Assembly (NCBI RefSeq): GCF_004127445.1 | Contig: NZ_QEXM01000050.1 | Location: forward strand, 62,001-126,000 | DNA from: Streptomyces alfalfae | GTDB lineage: Bacteria > Actinomycetota > Actinomycetes > Streptomycetales > Streptomycetaceae | Direction of reading: 5' to 3' | Length of the DNA stretch: 64,000 nucleotides | Translations under genes and position numbers: made by a program | Part shown: piece after piece, positions 1-8,012 of the stretch | How the letters are laid out: the number at the start of each line of letters is the position of its first letter | Position numbering within the stretch: the first letter of the stretch is position 1 | Notes under the pieces: model-generated | What the model saw: the letters and a program-made list of their open reading frames with translations, nothing else | The model's database searches: none | What the model was told of the DNA's origin: nothing

Positions 1-458
1 TTGGCGGCGCCGACGCAGATCAGCAGGCCCGCCAGTCTGATCCCGTCGTAGAGCGCGAAGAGCAGGCCCTCCGCCGTCACCCGGCCGCCGATCCGCACGC
101 CCCTGGCCCAGTCGGGCAGCGGGACCTCCGGGAGCGTCACGACGGTGTGCGTGCCGGGGACCGGCGAACCGAGCACCACCGCGAAGACCAGGCGGATGCC
201 GATCACGACCAGGCCCAGCTTCACGAAGGCGCCGTACGACGTCGCCCAGGGCGCGGACGTCCGGCGCGCCGCCACGACGTACCCCGCGACGCCGATCAGC
301 AGGCCGATCAGGAGCGGGTTGGTCGTGCGGGACGCGGCGGCGCCGAGGCCGAGGGCCCACACCCACCAGGCGCCCGGGTGCAGCGCGTTGCTCCGGTGCG
401 CCTCGGGGGCGAGGCGGCGCCCGATGCGGCCGGGCGCGCTGCTGCCGTGGTGCGTCAT
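1..458 (-). CDS. ECF transporter T component, CbiQ family (3' end outside window)
   Basis: Membrane-embedded T subunit of an energy-coupling factor transporter, which links the ATPases to a substrate-binding S subunit. The visible 152 residues start MTHHGSSAPG and contain hydrophobic segments around residues 33-62 and 75-93, with the 'TNPLLIGLL' stretch typical of the CbiQ N-terminus; the coupling helices lie off the edge. The ATG at 458 follows the upstream gene by 25 bases, so it is probably the third cistron behind the cobalamin riboswitch. Seen: membrane topology and family-like N-terminus. Known: CbiQ-type proteins serve cobalt, B12 or other vitamin uptake. Inferred: corrinoid transport, from the riboswitch. 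Confidence 0.72.
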   Translation of the reverse strand, partial: MTHHGSSAPGRIGRRLAPEAHRSNALHPGAWWVWALGLGAAASRTTNPLLIGLLIGVAGYVVAARRTSAPWATSYGAFVKLGLVVIGIRLVFAVVLGSPVPGTHTVVTLPEVPLPDWARGVRIGGRVTAEGLLFALYDGIRLAGLLICVGAA

Positions 459-483
459 GGTGCCGTCCGTGTTCGGTGCCGCG

Positions 484-1158
484 TCAGCCGCGGCGACGCC
501 GGGTCTGCCAGAGCGCGGCGCCGCCGAGCAGCGCCACGGCGGCGACCCCGGCGATCAGACCCACGGAGGGCCCGCCGTCGTCCGAACCGGCCTCGGTGTC
601 GGCGGCGGTGTCCGCCGTGGCCTTCTTCCGCCCGCCGTCGCCGGATACCTGCTCGCCGCAGCCCGTCTTCGGGTAGCCGTCGATGGCGCAGAGCAGCGCC
701 TTGCTGTCGTAGCGCAGCGGCTTCGCGACCGAGGCCAGGGCCTCGGCGCTGGTGGCGTCCTCGGCGACCCGCGCGCAGGCGGTCCGCCGCTCGGGCGGGT
801 GCTCGCCGCCGGGGGCGTCCTGCGCACGGCCGTAGTCGATGACGAGGGCGACGCGCTTGCGGCCGTCCTCGGCGGGCGTGCCCGCGCAGATGTCCCGGAA
901 GCGGGCGGGGCCGCGCGGCCGGGTGGCGTCCGCGGAGTCGGCGGAGACCGCGAAGCGGAACCCCTGGACATCGCCGTCGTCGGGCCGGGCGGTGCCGGGG
1001 CCCTGGGACGCGTACGTCCACGCGTCGCCGTCCCGGTCCCAGAACGACCAGTAGCGGTAGCCGGCGGCCGATGCGGGTGCGGCGGCGAGGACGCCCAGCA
1101 GGGCGGCGAGGAGCAGCCCTGCCGTCAGACGCCCGCGCCGGGCGCGGACCCGCGTCAC
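484..1158 (-). CDS. Secreted, C-terminally membrane-anchored protein of the Streptomyces SCO2322 family
   Basis: 224-residue exported protein. A signal peptide (basic VTRVRARR, hydrophobic core, ASAAG cleavage region near residue 28) precedes an aromatic-rich segment beginning YRYWSFWDRDGDAW. The C-terminus has one membrane helix (about 195-215) followed by QTRRRRG, so it is anchored with most of the chain outside. The GTG start overlaps the upstream stop as GTGA. The YWSFW...GDVQGF segment reminds me of the small beta domain that follows prenyltransferase-like barrels in transcobalamin-type proteins; this is inference. Function unproven; the context (riboswitch, barrel protein, ECF subunit) points to surface capture of a corrinoid. 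Confidence 0.75.
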   Translation of the reverse strand: MTRVRARRGRLTAGLLLAALLGVLAAAPASAAGYRYWSFWDRDGDAWTYASQGPGTARPDDGDVQGFRFAVSADSADATRPRGPARFRDICAGTPAEDGRKRVALVIDYGRAQDAPGGEHPPERRTACARVAEDATSAEALASVAKPLRYDSKALLCAIDGYPKTGCGEQVSGDGGRKKATADTAADTEAGSDDGGPSVGLIAGVAAVALLGGAALWQTRRRRG

Positions 1159-2426
1159 GGCTGCTTCTTGCGGTTGCCGCTGTACAGGAAGCCGATGCCG
1201 ATGCCGGCGACCATGCCGACGCCGATGATCCACCAGATGCTGACGCCGCCGTCGTCGTCCTTCTCCTCGCCGGCGTCGGCCGCGGACGGCGACGCGGACG
1301 CGGTCTGCGGCGCCGGGCCCTGGGCGTTGAGCTGCTTGACCAGGTCGGCGCCGCCGAAGTCCCGCGGGTCCAGGCCGGCGGCGTGCGCGGCGAGGATCAG
1401 CTGGGCGTAGGCGGCGGGGCCCGACTGCTCCGCCCAGTCCGCGGAGTTCTCCGCGAGCCACTCGGCGGACTTTCGGGCCTGCTCCTTCTGCCCGGCGGCG
1501 GCGAGCGCGAGCACGGAGTCGGCGGTGTTGCCCTGGTCGGGCTTGTCGTCGGCGCCCGGCATCGAGGACATCAGGTGGTCGTCGGTCTCGCCCAGGGTCT
1601 TGAGGAGGTAGGCGGTGCCGTTGCTCGCGGCCTGCGACGCGGAGTCCGGCTTCGCGCACTCGGGGGCGCCGGACGCGGCCTTCTTCGCGGGCTCCACGAC
1701 GAGGCCTTTGCCGAGGCTGCCGAGCACGCCGGCAGCGGTGGCGTCGGCGTTCGGCGAGAGCTTGCCGGACTTGGCGTCGGCGAGGCCGAAGGCGCCGTCG
1801 CCCTTGCCGCAGTCCATGGCGAGCTTCGGCAGGGCGTCGTAGGCGGATTTCCCGCCCTTCCGCACGCCCGCGGGGTTCTGGCCCGCGGCGGCGAGCGCGC
1901 CGACGGCGATGCCGGTGGAGTTGGCGTCCGAGGGCAGGCCGGGGTTGTAGCCCCAGCCGCCGTCCTTGTTCTGCACGGACTTCAGCCAGTCGACGCTTCT
2001 GTCGACCATCGCCGCCAGGCTCTTGTCCCGCTTCGCGAGCGCGGCGAGGGCCTGGACGGCGGCGGCGGTGGAGTTGCTGTCCACGGGCGTCTTGCCGTCG
2101 CACGGCTGGTCGGCGTCCTCGCGGTACGCCGCGAAGCCGCCGCTCGCGCACTGCTGGCCGGTGAGCCAGTCGACGGCCTTGGGGGCGGGCTCGACGCCCG
2201 CGGTGTGTTGGGCGAGCAGGGCGTACGACTGGCGGAAGACGCCGTCGAACTTCGGGTCGGTCTTGCCGTAGAGACCCGAGGGGAGCGACGGCGACGGCGA
2301 GGCGTCCTGGGGCGCCCGGCTCTGTCCGAGCCGGTGGTCCCCCGTGGCCGCGAAGGCCGCCGGTGCGGCGGCCATGCCGAACACGGCCACGGCGGCCAGG
2401 ACCGCTGCGCTGCGGCGAACGTTCAT
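1155..2426 (-). CDS. Secreted prenyltransferase/squalene-oxidase repeat protein (transcobalamin-like barrel), predicted corrinoid binder
   Basis: 423-residue surface protein. An N-terminal signal peptide (about 1-27, ending AAPAAFA) is followed by repeated helical motifs of the alpha/alpha-barrel type, such as SVDWLKSVQNKDGGWGYNPG and TADSVLALAAAG. A charged linker near 360-390 leads to one membrane helix (WWIIGVGMVAGIGIGFLY) and a basic tail, so the barrel sits outside the membrane. The fold is shared with terpene cyclases and with human intrinsic factor/transcobalamin; no cyclase DxDD motif was seen. The start at 2426 was chosen because the signal peptide begins there. First gene behind a cobalamin riboswitch, and co-transcribed with an ECF subunit. 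Confidence 0.8.
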   Translation of the reverse strand: MNVRRSAAVLAAVAVFGMAAAPAAFAATGDHRLGQSRAPQDASPSPSLPSGLYGKTDPKFDGVFRQSYALLAQHTAGVEPAPKAVDWLTGQQCASGGFAAYREDADQPCDGKTPVDSNSTAAAVQALAALAKRDKSLAAMVDRSVDWLKSVQNKDGGWGYNPGLPSDANSTGIAVGALAAAGQNPAGVRKGGKSAYDALPKLAMDCGKGDGAFGLADAKSGKLSPNADATAAGVLGSLGKGLVVEPAKKAASGAPECAKPDSASQAASNGTAYLLKTLGETDDHLMSSMPGADDKPDQGNTADSVLALAAAGQKEQARKSAEWLAENSADWAEQSGPAAYAQLILAAHAAGLDPRDFGGADLVKQLNAQGPAPQTASASPSAADAGEEKDDDGGVSIWWIIGVGMVAGIGIGFLYSGNRKKQP

Positions 2427-2524
2427 GATGCGGCGGGTTGCCTCTCCCTGCGGGGAGCGGGGCGGCACGGCGCCGTGCGGGCACGGCTTCCGGGCGGCTC
2501 CGGCTCCGTATACCTCGACGGTGC

Positions 2525-2548
2525 CGCTCACCGGGGTCCGGTGAAGCG
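2525..2548 (-). terminator. Stem-loop between cobalamin riboswitch and first gene
   Basis: On the minus strand CGCTTCACCGG, ACC, CCGGTGAGCG form a 10-pair stem with one bulged base. It lies about 10 bases after the B12 box and about 100 bases before the start codon, where an expression platform would be. No U-tract follows, as is usual for actinomycete terminators, so control could be transcriptional or translational. Confidence 0.45.
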
Positions 2549-2554
2549 AGCCGG

Positions 2555-2665
2555 TCACGCTCCGCGCCGGGCATTCCGGCTCACCACGGGCCCGTGGGCG
2601 CTGGTATACGGCTGCGGGTCAGCGCCGGGCTTCCACCGGCTTCCCCCTGCGCGGACGTGAGGACG
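2555..2665 (-). promoter_or_regulatory. Cobalamin (adenosylcobalamin) riboswitch
   Basis: Reading the minus strand, GGGGGAAGCCGGTGGAAG is followed by CCCGGCGCTGACCCGCAGCC, the conserved 5' half of cobalamin aptamers (GGGAA-CCGGTG-AA-CCGG-NCTGNCCCGCAACNGT). Further 3', after GCCCACGGGCCCGTGG, comes GAGCCGGAATGCCCGGC, a good B12 box. It lies in a 278-base gap with no coding potential of its own. Known: such elements turn off B12 synthesis or uptake genes when cobalamin is plentiful. The edges given are approximate. Confidence 0.88.
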
Positions 2666-2704
2666 ACCCGCCCACTCTACCGGCCGGGGCAATGCCCCTT
2701 TCGG

Positions 2705-3772
2705 TCACACCGCCACGTAGGTGACCGGATCGCTCCCCGCCGCCGCCTCCGCGCGCCCCAGCTTGACCAGGTGCCGCACATGGGCCTCCGCCTCCGAGAC
2801 CGCGATGCTGCGGGAGCCCGCGGGGATGTCCGCCCACGGCCGGTTCCACTCCATGCGCTCGGCGAGCCGCCAGGGGGTGAGCGGCTCGGAGAGCAGGGCG
2901 AGCAGCCCGGTCAGGCGGTCCTCGTGGTGGGCCAGGAGTTCGCGGACGCGGGCCGGGGCGCCGGTGAACGCGCGCTGGTGGGCCGGCAGCACCTCGGCGG
3001 GACCGAGGCGGCCCACCCGCTCCAGGGAGTCCAGGTAGTCGGAGAGGGGGTCGGTGACGGTGTCGTCGTCCGGGTCCTCGTAGAGACCGATGTGCGGGGT
3101 GATGCCGGGCAGCAGGTGGTCGCCGGAGAAGAGGCGGCCGTTGCCGGGGAGCCCCGCCGGGTGGTCCTCCTCCAGGTGCAGGCAGACATGGCCGGGGGTG
3201 TGCCCCGGCGTCCAGATCGCGCGCAGCCTCCTCCCCGGCAGGTCCAGGAGTTCGCCGGGGGTGATGGACCGGTCGGGCAGCGCGGGGTCGAGGCCGGGCA
3301 GCTTGCGGGGGCGGCCGTCGGCGGCGGCGCGCAGCAGCGGGGCGACGTGCCCGGCGGGGGCGCCGGCGGCGGTGAGCTTCGCGGCCATGTAGCCGTACCA
3401 GTGCTCGGCGGGGGTGGAGCGGGTGCGGCGCACCACGGCGGCGTCCGCCTCGTGCATGGCGATCCAGGCCCCGGAGGCCTCGCGGACCCGGGCGGAGAGG
3501 CCGTGGTGGTCGGGGTGGTGGTGGGTGATGACGACCCCGGTCACGTCCTCGACGGCGACGCCGCAGGCGCCGAGCCCCGCGACGAGGGTGGACCAGGAGG
3601 CGGGGTCGTCCCAGCCGGTGTCGATCAGGACGGGGCCGCCGTCGGTGTCCAGGAGGTGGACGAGGGTGAAGCCGAGGGGGTTGTCGGGGATCGGGACCTT
3701 GATGCTCCAGACGCCGCCGCCGTGCCCGGTCACCGGCGGGCCGCCCGGTCGTGCGCCGCTCTCCCGCGTCAT
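2705..3772 (-). CDS. MBL-fold metallo-hydrolase
   Basis: 355-residue metallo-beta-lactamase superfamily hydrolase. The metal motif THHHPDHHGL (HxHxDH), a second histidine in TPGHTPGH, the aspartate in LFSGDHLLPG and the late histidine in PAHQRAF are all present, so a dinuclear zinc site should be intact. The C-terminal roughly 90 residues form the winged-helix-like tail found in LACTB2/glyoxalase-II-type hydrolases. The ATG at 3772 begins the conserved part; an upstream in-frame ATG at 3931 would run through the operators. It is divergent from the aldehyde dehydrogenase over a shared 241-base promoter region. Substrate unknown; a thioester or lactone of the neighbouring acyl catabolism is possible. 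Confidence 0.82.
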   Translation of the reverse strand: MTRESGARPGGPPVTGHGGGVWSIKVPIPDNPLGFTLVHLLDTDGGPVLIDTGWDDPASWSTLVAGLGACGVAVEDVTGVVITHHHPDHHGLSARVREASGAWIAMHEADAAVVRRTRSTPAEHWYGYMAAKLTAAGAPAGHVAPLLRAAADGRPRKLPGLDPALPDRSITPGELLDLPGRRLRAIWTPGHTPGHVCLHLEEDHPAGLPGNGRLFSGDHLLPGITPHIGLYEDPDDDTVTDPLSDYLDSLERVGRLGPAEVLPAHQRAFTGAPARVRELLAHHEDRLTGLLALLSEPLTPWRLAERMEWNRPWADIPAGSRSIAVSEAEAHVRHLVKLGRAEAAAGSDPVTYVAV

Positions 3773-3838
3773 GGGCGCCCTCGTCTCTGCTCGCTCCGTG
3801 CCGCTCGCGGTCCGCGATGCGGCCACCGCCACTATAAC

Positions 3839-3852
3839 GAGAACTGGTTCCA
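3839..3852. promoter_or_regulatory. Near-match KstR box in divergent promoter
   Basis: GAGAACTGGTTCCA fits TNNAACNNGTTNNA at seven of eight fixed positions; the first T is G. The core GAACTGGTTC is a perfect palindrome. It lies in the 241-base gap between the MBL hydrolase and the aldehyde dehydrogenase. Confidence 0.5.
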
Positions 3853-3933
3853 GTGGTTGCCCAAGTCGACCGCATGCAAAGGATGTTGAAGCCCCTCCGG
3901 CGGGCTCGCGCCCCCCCGTGGACTCCTGCAAGT

Positions 3934-3951
3934 AGAACTGGTATCAGTTCT
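3934..3951. promoter_or_regulatory. Inverted repeat AGAACTG-GTAT-CAGTTCT, probable operator
   Basis: A 7-base inverted repeat with a 4-base centre, about 60 bases upstream of the aldehyde dehydrogenase start. It overlaps TAGAACTGGTATCA (3933-3946), which is one base away from a KstR box. It may bind KstR or a separate TetR-type regulator. Confidence 0.55.
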
Positions 3952-4013
3952 GATAGACAGTCAGATGCCGCCGCGCAGCCACCCCGCAGCCGCCCCGCAG
4001 GAGGCAGTCAGCC

Positions 4014-5504
4014 ATGACGGAGCTCGTGGAACACGGACAGCTGGTCATCGGCGGTGAGCTGGTCGACCCGCTCGGCAAGGGCGTCATCGACGTCGTCTCG
4101 CCGCACACCGGCCAGGTCTTCGCCCGCGTCCCGCACGCGGCCCCCGCCGACGTGGACCGCGCCGTCGCCACCGCGCGCAAGGCGTTCGACGAAGGCCCTT
4201 GGCCGCGCATGACCGTGGACGAGCGGATCGAGGTCGTCACCAGGATCAAGGACGGCTTCGCGGCGCGGCACGAGGAGATCGCCCGCGTCATCAGCTCCGA
4301 GAACGGCACCCCGTACACCTCCAGCGTCATGGTGCAGGCCCTCGCCGCCATGATGGTCTGGGACGCGGCGCTCACCGTCGCCCGCGGCTTCACCTACGAG
4401 GAGCGGCGCGACGGAGCGCTCGGCGAGCTCCTCGTCCGCCGCGAGCCCATGGGCGTCGTCGCGGCCGTCGTGCCGTGGAACGTCCCGCAGTTCACCGCCG
4501 CCGCCAAGCTCGCGCCCGCGCTCCTCGCCGGCTGCCCGGTGATCCTCAAGACGTCGCCGGAAGCGCCCCTGGACGCGTACATCCTCGCGGAGATCGCCGC
4601 GGAAGCCGGCCTGCCCGCCGGCGTGCTCTCGGTCATCTGCGCCGACCGCGAGGTCAGCGAGCACCTCGTCGGGCACCCTGGCGTCGACAAGGTGTCCTTC
4701 ACCGGCTCCGTCGCCGCGGGAAAGCGCGTCATGGAGGTCGCCGCCCGCAACCTCACGCGCGTCACCCTCGAACTCGGCGGCAAGTCCGCCGCGATCGTGC
4801 TGCCCGACGCCGACGCGGCGAGCGCCGTCGCGGGCATCGCCCCCTTCGCCTGGATGATCAACGGCCAGGCCTGCGTGGCCCAGACCCGCATCCTGGTGCC
4901 CCGCACGCGCTACGACGAGTTCGCCGAGGCCTTCGCCGCCGCCGCCTCCGGACTCAAGGTCGGCGACCCCATGGACCCCGCGACCGAACTCGGTCCGCTG
5001 GTCGCCGAGCGCCAGCGGCGGCGCTCCCTCGACTACATCCGCATCGGCCAGGAGGAGGGCGCGAAGATCCTCGCGGGTGGCGGCCGCCCCGCGGGGCTCG
5101 ACCAGGGCTGGTACGTCGAACCGACCCTCTTCGGCGGCGTCGACAACACGATGCGCGTCGCCCGCGAGGAAATCTTCGGACCCGTGATCTGCCTGCTGCC
5201 GTACGGCGACGAGGACGAGGCCGTGCGGATCGCCGACGACTCCGACTACGGGCTCAGCGGCAGCGTCTGGACGGCGGACGTCGAGCGCGGCATCGACGTC
5301 GCCCGGCGGGTGCGCACCGGCACGTACTCCGTGAACACCTTCAGCCTCGACATGCTCGGCCCCTTCGGCGGCTACAAGAACTCCGGCCTGGGGCGGGAGT
5401 TCGGACCCGAGGGGTACGGCGAGTACTTCGAGCACAAGATGATCCATCTCCCCGCGGCGTATGCGCCACCCGCCGACGCGGCGGAGCCGGGGGCGGGCGC
5501 CTGA
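4014..5504 (+). CDS. NAD(P)-dependent aldehyde dehydrogenase
   Basis: 496-residue aldehyde dehydrogenase, oxidising an aldehyde to a carboxylate or CoA-ready acid. The general-base motif ELGGKS (Glu near residue 252), the catalytic cysteine in NGQACVAQTR (near 286), the PWNVPQF cofactor motif and the EEIFGPV motif are present, and the length is normal for the family. A 1-base-shifted TGATG couples it to the ferredoxin gene. The promoter carries two KstR-like operators. Inferred role: oxidation of a terpenoid or steroid side-chain aldehyde made by a P450 served by the adjacent ferredoxin; the true substrate is not shown by sequence. Confidence 0.9.
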   Translation: MTELVEHGQLVIGGELVDPLGKGVIDVVSPHTGQVFARVPHAAPADVDRAVATARKAFDEGPWPRMTVDERIEVVTRIKDGFAARHEEIARVISSENGTPYTSSVMVQALAAMMVWDAALTVARGFTYEERRDGALGELLVRREPMGVVAAVVPWNVPQFTAAAKLAPALLAGCPVILKTSPEAPLDAYILAEIAAEAGLPAGVLSVICADREVSEHLVGHPGVDKVSFTGSVAAGKRVMEVAARNLTRVTLELGGKSAAIVLPDADAASAVAGIAPFAWMINGQACVAQTRILVPRTRYDEFAEAFAAAASGLKVGDPMDPATELGPLVAERQRRRSLDYIRIGQEEGAKILAGGGRPAGLDQGWYVEPTLFGGVDNTMRVAREEIFGPVICLLPYGDEDEAVRIADDSDYGLSGSVWTADVERGIDVARRVRTGTYSVNTFSLDMLGPFGGYKNSGLGREFGPEGYGEYFEHKMIHLPAAYAPPADAAEPGAGA

Positions 5505-5737
5505 TGGGCGACCGCTGGCGCGTCGAGGTCGACCGCTCCCTCTGCGTCGGCTCCGGCATGTGCGTCCTCACCGCGCCCGGCGGCTTCGCCCTCGACACCG
5601 CCCGGCAGTCCCACCCCACGGCGTCCGAGAGCGACGCCGACGGGAAGGTCCTCGACGCGGCGGAGGGCTGCCCCGTGGAGGCGATCACGATCACGCTCGC
5701 CCACAGCGGCGAGACCGTGTTCCCGCCGGAGGACTGA
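5504..5737 (+). CDS. 3Fe-4S ferredoxin
   Basis: 77-residue ferredoxin, an electron carrier of the type that feeds cytochrome P450s. The cysteines are C14, C20 (CVGSGMC, where a 4Fe-4S protein would have an extra Cys) and C56 in CPVEAI, which fits a single 3Fe-4S cluster. Its ATG overlaps the stop of the aldehyde dehydrogenase (ATGA). No P450 gene occurs in this window, so the partner must be elsewhere on the chromosome. Confidence 0.9.
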   Translation: MGDRWRVEVDRSLCVGSGMCVLTAPGGFALDTARQSHPTASESDADGKVLDAAEGCPVEAITITLAHSGETVFPPED

Positions 5738-5797
5738 CGGAGGACTGACGGAGGACGCCACGACGGGCACGCGCCCGCGATGGCCCCGGCGGTGCGG

Positions 5798-6418
5798 CTA
5801 CGCCCGGGGCTCGGCCGTCAGGTCGATGAGCTTGCAGACCGTCTCGATGTCGATCTTGACCTGGGCGATCGAGGCCCGCCCCGACAGCCAGGTGATGAGC
5901 GCGGAGTGCCAGGTGTGCTCGATCACCCGCACGGCGGAGAGCTGCCGCGCGCTCGGCGGCTCCGGCAGGCCCATCGCGTCCAGGATGATCGCCGTGGTGA
6001 GCCGGGAGACCGTGTCGACCTCCGGGCTGACCGACCGGTCGGCGAAGGTGAGGGCCCGCACCATCGCGTCCGCGAGGTGCGGCTCGCGCTGGAGCGCGCG
6101 GAAGGCCCGCATCAGCGTCTCCGCGACGCGCTCGGCGGGCGTCTCCCCGGCCGGCGGGCGCTTCCTGAGCGTGCCGTGCATGCGCTGGAGCTGGTCCTGC
6201 ATGGTGGCGACCAGCAGATGGACCTTGGAGGGGAAGTAGCGGTACAGCGTGCCGAGGGCGACGCCCGCCGCCTCGGCGACCTCCCGCATCTGCACCGCGT
6301 CGAAGCCGCCCCGGCTGGCCAGCTGCGCGCTCGCGTGCAGGATGCGGCGGCGGCGCGCCTCCTGGCGCTCGGTCAGGGGCGGCGTCGCGGGGTCCGCCGC
6401 TCCGGCTTCCGCTGTCAT
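5798..6418 (-). CDS. kstR: TetR-family repressor of the KstR type
   Basis: 206-residue TetR regulator. The N-terminal helix-turn-helix segment AVQMREVAEAAGVALGTLYRYFPSKVHLLV is, as I recall it, very close to mycobacterial KstR, the repressor of cholesterol catabolism that responds to a steroid acyl-CoA. The C-terminal ligand domain with TWHSALITWLSGRAS also matches the KstR pattern. The start at 6418 was chosen for its strong ribosome site (GGAGGGGG, 8 bases upstream); an ATG at 6463 lacks one. A perfect KstR box lies 162 bases upstream, fitting autorepression. It sits next to the aldehyde dehydrogenase-ferredoxin operon and within reach of other genes bearing its box. Confidence 0.85.
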   Translation of the reverse strand: MTAEAGAADPATPPLTERQEARRRRILHASAQLASRGGFDAVQMREVAEAAGVALGTLYRYFPSKVHLLVATMQDQLQRMHGTLRKRPPAGETPAERVAETLMRAFRALQREPHLADAMVRALTFADRSVSPEVDTVSRLTTAIILDAMGLPEPPSARQLSAVRVIEHTWHSALITWLSGRASIAQVKIDIETVCKLIDLTAEPRA

Positions 6419-6540
6419 GTGGATGCCCCCCTCCGGAAAACGCCTCGCGAGATCGCACAGCATGGCAGGGAGCCGGTCGTGGCGCGAATCACCTGATCCG
6501 GGCCCTACACCCTCGGCTACCTGCCGGTAGATTCGGAGCT

Positions 6541-6576
6541 CGATCAGCGATCATTCAACGATCACCCAACGATCAA
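6541..6576. repeat. Four CGATCA direct repeats beside a KstR box
   Basis: CGATCA occurs four times in 36 bases, the last three in an 11-base period (CGATCATTCAA, CGATCACCCAA, CGATCAAGTCT). An 11-base spacing puts the copies on one face of the helix, so this may be a site for a second regulator of the kstR/glycosyltransferase divergent promoter. Confidence 0.45.
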
Positions 6577-6579
6577 GTC

Positions 6580-6593
6580 TGTAACTTGTTCTA
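6580..6593. promoter_or_regulatory. Perfect KstR box (TGTAACTTGTTCTA)
   Basis: Matches TNNAACNNGTTNNA at all eight fixed positions. It lies in the 229-base gap between kstR (start 6418) and the glycosyltransferase (start 6648), only 55 bases from the latter, so it may control both. Confidence 0.8.
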
Positions 6594-6647
6594 GATTACC
6601 GTCCCGGCGTAATCTCGCGGACAACTGCACGGAGAAGGGGGCCGAGA

Positions 6648-8012
6648 GTGACCGCTGAGGCCATGGAAGCGGGCCCCCGCAAGGGCTCCGGCGCCGACGA
6701 CGACCGGCCGCTGCGCATCGCCCTCCTGACGTACAAGGGGAACCCGTTCTGCGGGGGCCAGGGCGTCTACGTGCGCCACCTCTCGCGCGAGCTGGCGCTG
6801 CTCGGCCACAGCGTCGAGGTGATCGGCGCCCAGCCCTACCCCGTGCTCGACGAGGGCGCGGGCCCGGGGAACCCGAGGCTCACCGAGCTGCCGAGCCTGG
6901 ACCTCTACCGCTCGCCGGACCCCTTCCGCACCCCGAAGCGCGACGAGTACCGCGACTGGGTCGACGCCCTCGAAGTGGCGACGATGTGGACCGGCGGCTT
7001 CCCCGAGCCCGTCACCTTCAGCCTGCGCGCCAGACGCCATCTGCGGGCCCGGCGTGGCGACTTCGACGTCGTGCACGACAACCAGACCCTCGGCTACGGC
7101 CTCCTCGGCGACCTGGGCGCCCCGCTCGTCACCACGATCCACCACCCCATCACCGTCGACCGGCAGCTCGAACTGGACGCCGCGCCCGACCTCAAGCGCC
7201 GCCTCTCCGTCCGCCGCTGGTACGCCTTCACCCGCATGCAGAAGCGCGTGGCACGGCGGCTGCCCTCCGTCCTGACCGTCTCCGGCACCTCGCGGCAGGA
7301 GATCATCGACCACCTCGGCGTCCGCCAGGACCGCATCGACGTCGTCCACATCGGCGCCGACACCCGCCTGTTCTCGCCCGACCCGGCCGTGCCCGAGGTG
7401 CCCGGCCGCATCGTGACGACCTCCAGCGCCGACGTCCCGCTCAAGGGCCTGGTCCACCTCGTCGAGGCGCTCGCCAAGACGCGCACCGAGCACCCCGGCG
7501 CCCACCTCGTCGTCGTGGGGAAGCGCGCCGAGGACGGCCCCGTCGCCCAGGCCATCGAGCGCTACGGCCTCGAAGACCGCGTCGAGTTCGTCAAGGGCAT
7601 CACCGACGCCGAACTCGTCGACCTCGTCCGCTCGGCGCAGGTCGCCTGCGTGCCCTCGCTGTACGAGGGGTTCTCCCTCCCCGCGGCGGAGGCGATGGCC
7701 ACCGGCGCCCCGCTCCTCGCCACCACCGGCGGCGCCATCCCCGAGGTCGCGGGCCGCGACGGCGAGACCTGCCTCGCGGTGCCGCCCGGCGACGCGGACG
7801 CGCTCGCCGCAGGGCTCAACCGGCTGCTCGGCGACGCGGAGCTGCGGGCCCGCCTCGGCCGGGCGGGCCGCGAGCGGGTGCTGCGGAAATTCACCTGGGC
7901 GCAGGCAGCCAAGGGCACGGCGGAGCGCTACCGCGAGGCCATGAGCCGCTCCGCCGCCACGAACCCCGGCCGCCCCGCGGCCACCGCGACGTACTCCGGG
8001 AGCCATCGCTGA
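6648..8012 (+). CDS. Glycosyltransferase family 4
   Basis: 454-residue GT-B glycosyltransferase that moves a sugar from a nucleotide donor onto an unknown acceptor. The N-terminal Rossmann domain opens with LRIALLTYKGNPFCGGQGVYVRHL, the glycine-rich acceptor loop of the family. The C-terminal domain has the donor motif VPSLYEGFSLPAAEAMATG (the EX7E pattern). The GTG at 6648 has AGAAGGGG upstream. Next cistrons overlap, so it forms an operon with the methyltransferase and the cyclase-fold protein. A perfect KstR box sits 55 bases upstream of its start. Function is unassigned; a glycolipid or methylated polysaccharide is possible. Confidence 0.88.
   Translation: MTAEAMEAGPRKGSGADDDRPLRIALLTYKGNPFCGGQGVYVRHLSRELALLGHSVEVIGAQPYPVLDEGAGPGNPRLTELPSLDLYRSPDPFRTPKRDEYRDWVDALEVATMWTGGFPEPVTFSLRARRHLRARRGDFDVVHDNQTLGYGLLGDLGAPLVTTIHHPITVDRQLELDAAPDLKRRLSVRRWYAFTRMQKRVARRLPSVLTVSGTSRQEIIDHLGVRQDRIDVVHIGADTRLFSPDPAVPEVPGRIVTTSSADVPLKGLVHLVEALAKTRTEHPGAHLVVVGKRAEDGPVAQAIERYGLEDRVEFVKGITDAELVDLVRSAQVACVPSLYEGFSLPAAEAMATGAPLLATTGGAIPEVAGRDGETCLAVPPGDADALAAGLNRLLGDAELRARLGRAGRERVLRKFTWAQAAKGTAERYREAMSRSAATNPGRPAATATYSGSHR

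Noticed and set aside
484..2574. 696-residue minus-strand frame running through two genes
   Set aside because: Its last third is the true 224-residue protein; the front is a shadow of the prenyltransferase-repeat gene in another frame (Arg/Pro-rich, no fold). The GTG at 1158 is the sensible start.
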